Made by a program: the position numbers and the translations under genes
Notes under the pieces: model-generated
Told to the model about the DNA's origin: nothing
What the model saw: the letters and a program-made list of their open reading frames with translations, nothing else
Databases searched by the model: none
Part shown: piece by piece, positions 46,737-54,617 of the stretch
Numbering within the stretch: position 1 is the first letter of the stretch
How the letters are laid out: each line of letters opens with the position of its first letter
Origin: Bin5 sp965221145
GTDB lineage: Bacteria; Chloroflexota; Anaerolineae; Caldilineales; Caldilineaceae
NCBI GenBank assembly: GCA_965221145.1
Contig: OZ244877.1
Span: forward strand, 3,906,001 to 3,970,000
DNA length: 64,000 bases
Direction of reading: 5' to 3'

Positions 46737-47993
46737 ATGCGAAAAATCCAATTACGACTCTCTCTCCTGCTGATAGTGTCTCTTGTCTTGACCGCCTGCA
46801 GTCTGGCGCCGCCCGCGCCGGTGGATGAACCGAGCACGACCGCCACCGGCGCAGACGCGGAGAAGATCATCTATCTCGGCGCGGCCGTCAGTGAAACCGG
46901 CAGATTCTCCCGCGAGGGCAAGGACACGCGCCAGGGCTACGACGTCTGGCTGGACTGGGTAAACAATGAATACGGCGGCATCAAAATCGGCGACGAGCGC
47001 TATCGGGTCGAACTTATCATGTACGACGACGAGGGCGATCCGGACACGGCCGCCCGCCTGGTGGAAAAGCTGATCAACGAGGACCGGGTCGATTTCCTGC
47101 TGGGACCGTATAGCTCCTTCCTGACGCAGAGCGCCAGCGCCATTGCCGAAAAGTACGGCAAGATCATGATCGAGGGCAACGGCTCCGCTGAACCGCTCTT
47201 TGAACGGGGCTTCCAGAACCTGTTCGCCGTGTTGACGCCGGCGGTGGACTACACCCAGTCGGCATTGCAACTGCTGGCGGAAAAGGGCGCCAGAACGGTC
47301 GTCATCGCCTACGAGGACACCGCCTTCCCCACAAGCGTGGCTGAGGGCGCAAAGCGTTGGGCCGCCGAGTACGGCCTGGAGCTGCTCGGCATGGAGACCT
47401 ACCCCGTGAACGTGGCGGACGTCAGCGGCATCATGTCCAAATTCAAGGAGTTGGAGCCGGACATCTTCGTGGGCGGCGGGCACTTTAACGATGCCGTCCT
47501 CTTCATTCGGGCGGCCAAGGAACTGGACTTCAACCCCAAGGCGATGGTGATCACGGTCGGCCCCAGCAACCCAAAACTGATCGAAGAGGTCGGCGCAGAT
47601 GCCGAATATGTCATTGGCCCCACGCAGTGGGAGGCGTCGATGAGTTACGCGGACGACTACTTCGGCACCGCGGCCGACTTCGCTGCACGCTATGAAAAGT
47701 TGTGGGGCGAGCCGCCCACCTACCAGGCCGCCGAATCGACGGCCACCGCGCTGGCCCTGCACCTGGCCATCGAGCAGGCCGCCTCCCTGGACACCGATGC
47801 CGTGCGCGATGCGCTGCGCAATATGGACGTGGTCACCTTCTACGGCCCCATCAACTTCGATGAAAAGGGCCGTAACGCCAGCAAACCGATGGGCGCGACA
47901 CAGATTCAGGACGGTGAAATTCTCGTTATCGCGCCCACCAACGCCGCCGTCGCCGACCTGACCTACCCGGCCCCGCCCTGGAAAGAACGCTGA
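46737..47993 (+). CDS. ABC transporter substrate-binding lipoprotein (branched-chain amino acid type)
   Basis: 418 aa lipoprotein: signal LSLLLIVSLVLTAC with lipobox LTAC, then a Pro-rich linker. A Peripla_BP_6/LivJ-like fold follows, with IYLGAAVSETGRFSREGKD, GYDVWLDWVNN, YDDEGDPDTAARLVEKLI, LLGPYSSFLT and AESTATALALHLAIEQA. It captures the ligand for the LivHMGF-type transporter encoded just downstream. The family also takes amides, urea and aromatic compounds, so the ligand is not defined. It is intact although its transporter genes are broken. Confidence 0.92.
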   Translation: MRKIQLRLSLLLIVSLVLTACSLAPPAPVDEPSTTATGADAEKIIYLGAAVSETGRFSREGKDTRQGYDVWLDWVNNEYGGIKIGDERYRVELIMYDDEGDPDTAARLVEKLINEDRVDFLLGPYSSFLTQSASAIAEKYGKIMIEGNGSAEPLFERGFQNLFAVLTPAVDYTQSALQLLAEKGARTVVIAYEDTAFPTSVAEGAKRWAAEYGLELLGMETYPVNVADVSGIMSKFKELEPDIFVGGGHFNDAVLFIRAAKELDFNPKAMVITVGPSNPKLIEEVGADAEYVIGPTQWEASMSYADDYFGTAADFAARYEKLWGEPPTYQAAESTATALALHLAIEQAASLDTDAVRDALRNMDVVTFYGPINFDEKGRNASKPMGATQIQDGEILVIAPTNAAVADLTYPAPPWKER

Positions 47994-48098
47994 TTCAGAG
48001 GAGGGCTAACAGTTCTTCCTGGGAGCGCAGGTGTCCCCCCGCCTGCATCGCGCCTCTCCTCACTTCTTTCCCATCACGCCCCGCCTCCGGTTACGCTT

Positions 48099-48975
48099 AT
48101 GGACCAATTTCTGCAAGCTCTTGTCAGTGGGCTGTTGCTGGGCGGTTTCTACGCCGTCATGGTGCTGGGCTTCTCCGTGATCTGGGGCGTGATGGGGGTG
48201 ATCAATCTGGCCCACGGTGAATTCCTCATGATCGGCGCATACATGGCCTGGGGCCTGTTCCGCTTTTTCGGGCTGGACCCGTTCGCCTCGCTGGCGCTGA
48301 TGTTCCTGGTCGGCTATCTCTTGCAGCTCGTCCTGATCAACCGCATCGTCGAGTGCCCCCATCTGATGACCCTGCTCGTCACCTTCGGCGTCTCCATCGC
48401 CCTGGCCAACCTCTTCAAGATTCTGTTCACATCGGACCCCCGCAATGTCGCGGTGACCTACAACGGCTCTGTCTAACTGGCCGGGATCACCTTTCCCATC
48501 GTCAAGAGCATCATCTTCGGCGCGGCCCTGCTCATTATGCTCTGCCTGCACCTCTTCTTGCAGCGCAGCCGCCTGGGCAAGTCAATCCGCGCCGCCGCCC
48601 AGAACAAGACCGCCGCCCGCATCGTTGACGTCGACATCAACCGCGTGTACGCCATCACCGCCGGCATTTGCATCGCCCTGACCGCCGCCGCCGGCGCAAT
48701 GCTCAGCCCCACCCAGGCCATCTTCCCGTTCATGGGGCCTCTTCACCCTCAAGGCCGTCACCATCACCGCTCTCGGCGGCCTGGGACGTATCCCCGGCGC
48801 GCTGATGGGCGGCCTCATCCTCGGCATTGCCGAGATTTTCGTCGCCACCTATGTACAGGGCATCGGCACAAACCTCGGCGTCGCCACCAGTTTTGTCCTC
48901 CTGGTCCTGATCCTGGTGCTGCGGCCCCAGGGGCTGATGGGCGGTCTGCGTCCGCTCGACACGGAGGCCGAGTGA
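48099..48975 (+). pseudogene. livH: Branched-chain amino acid ABC permease LivH, nonsense plus frameshift
   Basis: It starts MDQFLQALVSGLLLGGFYAV and is clearly LivH (WGVMGVINLAHGEFLMIGAY). An in-frame TAA at 48474-48476 interrupts after YNGSV, and the same frame resumes LAGITFPIVKSIIFG. A second lesion is an extra G in the GGGG run at 48734-48737. The frame shift there is needed to recover FTLKAVTITALGGLGR and the family end LRPQGLMGG. The true stop at 48973-48975 overlaps the livM start by 4 nt (GTGA), showing the ancestral operon layout. Confidence 0.88.
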
Positions 48976-50009
48976 TAGGCGCACAGTTCCGACAATGGTT
49001 GGCTCCAGCCTTGCGGACGCTTGGCCGCGGCCAAAGTGGGTTGACGCTCTGGCTGCTGTTGCTGCTCCTGCTCGCTCTGTACCCCTACACCGGCGTCTCC
49101 AGCGTGGCGCTCTTCGTCGGCAGTCAGGTCTTCGTTCTGGTGACCCTGGCCTCCAACTGGAATCTCATCGGCGGTCTGACCGGCTACGTCGACTTCGGGC
49201 ATGCCGTCTTTTTCGGCATCGGCGCCTACGTCATGGGCATCCTCGTGACCCGCACACCCCTTCTGATCTCGCCGGAGTGGAGTTTCTGGCAGGCTCTGCC
49301 GGTCAGTGGGGTTGCCGCGGCCCTCTTTGCGCTCCTGATCGGGCTGCCGACCTTACGTCTCAAAGGCCCCTACTTTTCAATCGCCATGCTCGGCACCTTT
49401 GTAGCGACGCGCGAGATCGCGCGCGTGTTGCGCCCGATCACCGGCGGCGGCTTCGGGCTGAACCTGCCGCCACTCCTCAACCGTCTGGGCGACTACTATC
49501 TGATGTTGGCGGTGATGGGGCTGGTGGTGGCGTTGATCTGGTGGATCCAGCGCAGCGAGTTCGGCCAGAGTCTCATCGCCATCCGCGAGGACGAAGTCGG
49601 CGCAGAGATGCGCGGCATCAACACGACGCTGCACAAGATCGTCGCCTTTATGCTTGCCGCCTTTTTCACGGGCATCGTTGGCGGATTCTGGGCCTGGCAG
49701 AACGCCTTTATCGATCCCGATGTTGTTTTCATCGAAACGCGCACCGTCGAGATGGTGATGATGTCGATGCTGGGCGGCCTGGGCACGGTGTGGGGGCCGC
49801 CTCTGGGCGCAGTGGTCATCTACTTTTTGCAGGATCTCCTCTGGGTCAATCTGTTCGACGTGCATCTGCTGGCCCTGGGCGTGCTGCTCGTGTTGCTGGT
49901 GCTCTTCCTGCCGGAGGGCATCCTCGGCACGCTGGGAGACCGCAGCAGCACACCGCTCGGACGGCTCCTGGGCCGAGCCAGAAACCGTTGGCGAGTGAAT
50001 AGTGGATAG
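48972..50009 (+). CDS. livM: Branched-chain amino acid ABC permease LivM
   Basis: 345 aa from the GTG at 48972 overlapping the livH stop. It is a multi-span membrane protein with family motifs SNWNLIGGLTGYVDFGHAVF, GLPTLRLKGPYFSIAMLG, GGGFGLNLPP and MLGGLGTVWGPPLGA. It forms the translocation pore with LivH. The frame is intact, but without functional LivH, LivG and LivF it should be unable to transport. It was probably translated by coupling to livH. Confidence 0.9.
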   Translation: MIGAQFRQWLAPALRTLGRGQSGLTLWLLLLLLLALYPYTGVSSVALFVGSQVFVLVTLASNWNLIGGLTGYVDFGHAVFFGIGAYVMGILVTRTPLLISPEWSFWQALPVSGVAAALFALLIGLPTLRLKGPYFSIAMLGTFVATREIARVLRPITGGGFGLNLPPLLNRLGDYYLMLAVMGLVVALIWWIQRSEFGQSLIAIREDEVGAEMRGINTTLHKIVAFMLAAFFTGIVGGFWAWQNAFIDPDVVFIETRTVEMVMMSMLGGLGTVWGPPLGAVVIYFLQDLLWVNLFDVHLLALGVLLVLLVLFLPEGILGTLGDRSSTPLGRLLGRARNRWRVNSG

Positions 50010-50060
50010 TGGTGAGAGCATGTACCACTGTCCACGAACTACTCGTCACGAACCACTACT
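49995..50060. repeat. GTGGATAGTG-type repeat between livM and livG
   Basis: GTGAATAGTGGATAGTGGTG overlaps the livM end (stop 50007-50009). ACCACTGTCCACG and GAACCACTAC follow before livG. It is related to the tracts at 31121 and 34051. Confidence 0.55.
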
Positions 50061-50806
50061 ATGATTTCTGACCAACAGCCCCTGCTGGAGGGGCATACCG
50101 TTTCCAAATACTTTGGCGGACTGGCCGCTGTCAACAATGTGGATTTCGCGGTCTATCCCGGCGAAATCGTCGGCCTGATCGGACCCAACGGCAGTGGCAA
50201 GACGACCCTCTTCGACTGCCTGAGCCGCTTGCAGAAGATCGACGGCGGCAAGGTGTTCTTCAAAGGCCGGGACGTAACCCGCGCGCGTATCAGATCGCCA
50301 GAATGGGGCTGACGCGCACGTTCCAGTCGGTGCGCGTCTACCGCAAAATGTCCGTTCACAGAAATATGCTGATCAGCCACCAATGGCGGGATACATCACT
50401 TCTGCGCATGCTCCAGCCCAGCCCTGCCAGCACCGCGCGCCGCGCCCACGAACTGCTCGACTTCTTACAGATCGGGCGCCTGGCCGACGAGCAGGCAGGC
50501 CACCTGTCGGGCGGACAGCGCCGCCTGCTGGAGATCGGGATGGCCCTGATGCCCGACCCCGACATCCTGCTATTGGACGAAGCCACGTCCGGCGTCAATC
50601 CAACGCTCATCGAAACGATCAAAGACCGCATCCGCGCCCTCAACGCCCAGGGGAAGACCTTTCTCCTGATCGAGCATAACATCAACTTCATCGCCGATCT
50701 CTGTAGCCGGGTCTACGTGCTCAACCACGGCGAAAAGCTGGCCGCAGGCACGCCCCAGGAAATCTTGCAGAATGAAGCCGTGATCGAAGCCTATTTCGGA
50801 TCGTGA
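50061..50806 (+). pseudogene. livG: ABC ATPase LivG, frameshifted
   Basis: ATPase for the liv transporter. Walker A GPNGSGKTT is in the first frame (to 50312). The signature LSGGQRRLLEIGMAL, Walker B ILLLDEAT and switch His in LIEHN are in the second (from about 50287). The frames join at the CGCGCGCG run (50280-50287), where a one-base deletion would explain loss of the expected YQIARMGLTRTFQ reading. The rest is full length. A single-base sequencing error is possible for this gene alone. Confidence 0.85.
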
Positions 50807-50808
50807 GA

Positions 50809-50850
50809 CCAGTGGATAGTGAATCGTGGATAATGGATAGTAAGGGAATC
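50809..50850. repeat. GTGGATAGTG-type repeat between livG and livF
   Basis: CAGTGGATAGTGAATCGTGG followed by ATAATGGATAGT, a looser member of the same intergenic family. Confidence 0.5.
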
Positions 50851-51260
50851 CAGGATCCGCTCACTGCGAGCCACGAAATACGCAATACGCACTATGTCTA
50901 CGCCTCTTCTCGCCGTTGACGACATCTATGCCGGGTATCAGGATTTCGACATCCTCAAGGGTGTTTCGCTTGAGGTGCATCCCGGCGAGGTCGTCTGTGT
51001 CATCGGACCCAACGGCGCTGGCAAGTCAACCGTTTTCAAGGCCATCTACGGCTTTGTCAGGGTACGCCAGGGCGTCGTTCGCTTCGACGGCCAGGAGATC
51101 ACCAATGCCCGACCCCAGGATGTACTGAGCGCCGGCATCTCCATCGTTCCCCAGTTGCGCAGCGTCTTTTCCCAAATGACGGTCATGGAAAATCTGGAGA
51201 TGGGCATGTACCTGGAGAACGACCGGACGCGCATCCAGCAACGCATCCAATACATTTTCG

Positions 51261-52086
51261 GGTAGTGGTTAAGTATTGACTGATGAGGCTCAATCCAGTA
51301 GGCTGGTTGTTCGCCAACAAAGCCAGCTACGAGAAGGAGCCTCATCATGATCATAAGCATTATCGTATATCGCTGTCCACATTGCAACAGCGAAGAGATC
51401 GGCAAAAATGGGCATGATTATAAGGGTACCCAGAAGTATCATTGCCACAGATGTAAGCGCTACGGAACACTGAATGCCAGCAAAGGCTATGGTGAGAAAG
51501 AGAAAGAACTGCTCTTGCGCACATACCAGGAACGCGCCAGCATGCGCGGTGTGGAGCGCATCTTTGGCACGGCGCGCCAGACGCTGGCGCGTTGGATAAG
51601 GGAAAAGGCGGCCAGGTTGCCCGCACTGGAGGCCACTTTGTTGGCTGCTCAACCAGACGACCTGCTGGAACTGGACGAATTATGGTCATTTGTGCGCACA
51701 AAGCGCAACCAACGCTGGCTCTGGATTGCTCTCTGTCGGCGCACCCGACAGGTGGTTGCCTACTTTGTCGGCGACCGCAGCGCCGACAGTTGCCGCGCGC
51801 TGCGCCAACGCATCCCCCAAAGCTATCGCGCCTGTTGCTCCTGCAGCGACTTCTGGGAGGCGTATCAACTGGTCTTTGATGCCGCAACGCACTGCGCCGT
51901 GGGCAAGGAAACAGGAGAAACCGCCCACGTCGAACGTTGGAACAACACCCTGCGCCAACGCCTGGCTCGCTTTGTGCGCAAGACTCTGGCTTTTTCCAAG
52001 TCCGACCACTTTCACCAACTGGCCTTGAAGTTATTCATCCACGACTACAACTTGCAGTGCCTATCAGTCAATATGTAACCACTACC
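51261..52086 (+). mobile_element. IS1-family insertion sequence, 826 bp, with 8-bp target duplication
   Basis: Terminal inverted repeats GGTAGTGGTTAAGTATTGAC TG and the complement of GGTAGTGGTTACATATTGAC TG match at 20 of 22 bp. Direct repeats CATTTTCG lie at 51253-51260 and 52087-52094. It appears complete and inserted recently into livF. Confidence 0.93.
51347..52078 (+). CDS. IS1-family transposase
   Basis: 243 aa in one frame, unlike the classical insA/insB frameshift pair. N-terminal zinc ribbon YRCPHCNSEEIGKNGHD and YHCHRCKRYG, then a helix-turn-helix (MRGVERIFGTARQTLARWIR). The DDE domain has ELDELWSFVRTK, FVGDRSADSCRAL and ETAHVERWNNTLRQRLARFV. An AAGGAG site precedes the ATG. All catalytic positions look present. 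Confidence 0.92.
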   Translation: MIISIIVYRCPHCNSEEIGKNGHDYKGTQKYHCHRCKRYGTLNASKGYGEKEKELLLRTYQERASMRGVERIFGTARQTLARWIREKAARLPALEATLLAAQPDDLLELDELWSFVRTKRNQRWLWIALCRRTRQVVAYFVGDRSADSCRALRQRIPQSYRACCSCSDFWEAYQLVFDAATHCAVGKETGETAHVERWNNTLRQRLARFVRKTLAFSKSDHFHQLALKLFIHDYNLQCLSVNM

Positions 52087-52631
52087 CATTTTCGAGCTTT
52101 TCCCGCGGCTGGCAGAGCGGCGGGGGCAGATGGCAGGCACGATGTCCGGCGGCGAACAGCGCATGTTGGAGATCGGCCGCGCGCTGATGCTGGAACCGAA
52201 GATCGTGATGATGGACGAGCCGAGCGCCGGTCTCTCGCCGCTGATCACGCGCATGATCTTTGAGAATGTCCAGCGCCTCAATCGTGAAATCGGCCTGACC
52301 GTCCTCATGATCGAACAGAACGCCCGCCAGGGTCTCGAAGCCAGCCACCGGGGCTATGTCCTCGAACTGGGCCGCAACGCCTACGAGGGCGAGGCGCAGG
52401 CGCTGCTCGACAACCGCGATGTGCGACGGGCCTTCCTGGGGGGCGCCTGACCCTCAACGCAGCTACGAATCGAACAGGAGCGAGCAGTTGAAGAGTTGCG
52501 ATGGGGATACAGTTTGACACCCAGCGCAGCCCCGTCAGCGCACGCCTTGAAGCATCAGGCAGAGTTGAACGGGATAGTGTATAATTTGCCCAGACTGAAA
52601 CCGCAAAAAGTTGAAGCGCAAGAGGAACAAT

Positions 52632-53891
52632 ATGGGCGAAACTGTAATTACCAGCGTTGCCGAATTTCAGACGCACCTGCAAGAACTTGAGTCCGAGGAA
52701 GCGGGCTTTCTCTATCGTGGGCAAGCCGACGCTGCCTGGAAAGTCCATTGTTCGGCTGCCCGGCGTCTGGACGAAAACTCTTCCAACGCGATAAGCTCCC
52801 AACTGATTAGCTCCCTCTTGGTAGGTTACTTGGAGTACATCATTGCCAAGGCCAGACTACTGAACTATGTGCCGCATGACCTTCCAGAAGACTCTCCCGA
52901 TCTGGTACTCTTAGCCCAACTCCAGCATCACGGGGCAGCGACTGGGCTGATAGATTTCACTCGCCAGCCACTGGTTGCCTTTTGGATCGCCTGTAATGAA
53001 CACCGCGAAAAAGATGGGGCTGTCTATCTCCTCCCTCGCTCCGCTACTGTAGAAGTAAGCAGCCGCACAGAGCTTAATAACAACATACAGTTCTTCTATG
53101 AAGAGGATAAATTGTGGTCGTGGGAGCCTGCTGCGGCGCTCGGACAACGTATATTGGCGCAAAAGTCCGTTTTCGTCTTCGGCGTACCGGAGATTGGACG
53201 CGACCAGACAAGGAAGTTTGTAATTCGGGCAGAAAACAAGACCGAAATCATTCATCACCTGGAAGCCGTCTGCGGCGTCAGCGAGGAAGATCTATTCCCC
53301 GACTTTTCAGGCTATGCAGTAGCCAACGCTTCCGCCAAGCCCTTTGATGTCAGGCGCACTGCATCTTACTGGCAGAAGCAGATTGAATTGGCATCAGACG
53401 ACTTAGACAAAGCAAAGGCTCATTTCAAGTATGGAGTAGCGCTTAGTGCGATTGAAGATCCCCGAAAGGCTATTGAACAATATGATGCAGCAGCAAATCT
53501 GAATCCAAATGATGCCATGACCTACGCCAATCGAGGACAATCTAAGGCCATGCTTGGCCTACATGAAGAAGCGATTGCCGATTTTGACGCAACTCTACGC
53601 ATCACTCCAGACAATGCCGTGGTCTACTACAAGCGAGGATTGGCCAGAAAGGATCTTCGACAATATGCATCAGCCAAGAGGGACTTCGAACGTGCGAAGA
53701 CCTTGGCGCAAGAGCAGGGGCTCAAGGAGCTATTGTCGGACATTAACCATGAATTAAATAACTTGAACGTGGAACCGTTTCGGGTGATTCCACACAGCAG
53801 CGAATATGTTCCCGGGGTCGATCCAGACAGACTGAAGGAAAAGCTCCACGACCTTGATGACGAACTTTTCCTTAGGAAGAGCTTGAAATGA
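52632..53891 (+). CDS. FRG-domain protein with C-terminal TPR repeats
   Basis: 419 aa from the ATG at 52632 (AGAGGA upstream). The FRG domain (PF08867, about 15-220) shows FLYRGQADAAWKVHCSAARR, LLAQLQHHGAATGLIDFTRQ PL and VAFWIACNEH. From about 255, three tetratricopeptide repeats follow (HFKYGVALSAIEDPRKAIEQ, MTYANRGQSKAMLGLHEEAI, VVYYKRGLARKDLRQYASAK). FRG proteins are mobile, patchily distributed and found in defence-type neighbourhoods; their biochemical role is not settled. The stop codon overlaps the PIN gene start (ATGA), so the two are translationally coupled. Confidence 0.88.
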   Translation: MGETVITSVAEFQTHLQELESEEAGFLYRGQADAAWKVHCSAARRLDENSSNAISSQLISSLLVGYLEYIIAKARLLNYVPHDLPEDSPDLVLLAQLQHHGAATGLIDFTRQPLVAFWIACNEHREKDGAVYLLPRSATVEVSSRTELNNNIQFFYEEDKLWSWEPAAALGQRILAQKSVFVFGVPEIGRDQTRKFVIRAENKTEIIHHLEAVCGVSEEDLFPDFSGYAVANASAKPFDVRRTASYWQKQIELASDDLDKAKAHFKYGVALSAIEDPRKAIEQYDAAANLNPNDAMTYANRGQSKAMLGLHEEAIADFDATLRITPDNAVVYYKRGLARKDLRQYASAKRDFERAKTLAQEQGLKELLSDINHELNNLNVEPFRVIPHSSEYVPGVDPDRLKEKLHDLDDELFLRKSLK

Positions 53892-54313
53892 TCGTCCCGG
53901 ATGTAAACTTGCTCATTTTCGCATACCACAAGCAAAGCCCCTACCACGAAGCCGCCAGACAATGGTGGGAAGGACTAATCAACGGTGCTGAGACAGTTGG
54001 CATACCGTGGGCGGTATCGATGGGGTTCGTGCGACAGATGGCTAATCCCAATATACTGGAAACGCCCATGAGGCCGTCAGAGTCCTTGGAACGTGTAAAG
54101 AGTTGGTTTCAAAACACCCATATCCAACCGCTTGACCCTGGAGCGGATCACCTGACTCACCTGCAGAACATTCTCGACGCTGTCGGCGGCGGCGCGAACT
54201 TGGTGACGGATGCCCACATTGCTGCACTTGCAATCGAACGCCAAGCGGTTGTGCATTCTCACGATTCGGACTTCCGACCTTTCCCAGGACTCCAATGGCA
54301 CAACCCTCTTTGA
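53888..54313 (+). CDS. PIN-domain ribonuclease (VapC family)
   Basis: 141 aa. The PIN-domain acidic residues are in MIVPDVNLLIFAYHKQSPYH, the middle of the chain (MGFVRQMANPN region), VTDAHIAALAIE and HSHDSDFRPFPGL. This is the VapC subgroup often annotated as a ribonuclease toxin. There is no VapB-like small antitoxin before it. The gene upstream is instead the FRG-TPR gene, sharing an ATGA overlap. The partner or target is unknown. Confidence 0.92.
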   Translation: MIVPDVNLLIFAYHKQSPYHEAARQWWEGLINGAETVGIPWAVSMGFVRQMANPNILETPMRPSESLERVKSWFQNTHIQPLDPGADHLTHLQNILDAVGGGANLVTDAHIAALAIERQAVVHSHDSDFRPFPGLQWHNPL

Positions 54314-54617
54314 ATTCCTCCCAAACTCCGGCAGTTGAGCGACTTTGCGGCATCCGAACCGAACATGAGATGTGCGCCAATGCTATGACGGTCGTTCAAA
54401 GGTAACTTCGCTGCTTTCATAGACTTTCTACGGATCTTGGCCGCCGGAGTTCTCCTCAACGGAAGACAGACGATTCCCAAACTTTTCCCACACCATACTG
54501 ATACGACTATAAATCATACAGTTTAGGGGCAGTGTTTTCGGTTAAACTGAAAGTAAATGAGGAATCCGCACTGGCGAACTCGTCGCCATCACTTACCTCA
54601 AACCAGAAAACACGCAA
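54314..54617. other. Intergenic region without a recognised gene
   Basis: 304 bp between the PIN gene and thyX. The last 100 bp are AT-rich (GACTATAAATCATACAG near 54504) and probably hold the thyX promoter, but no -35 was assigned. Confidence 0.45.

Larger units (their letters stand above)
50894..52450 (+). pseudogene. livF: ABC ATPase LivF interrupted by IS1
   Basis: The first part, 50894-51260, has Walker A GPNGAGKST and VFSQMTVMENLEMGMY. The second part, from 52095 to 52450, has MSGGEQRMLEIGRAL, Walker B IVMMDEPSAGL and LMIEQNA. Removing the IS and one CATTTTCG restores QYIFELFPRLAERR without a frame error, so the insertion looks recent. The IS sits between Walker A and the signature motif, so the protein is inactive. 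Confidence 0.93.
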
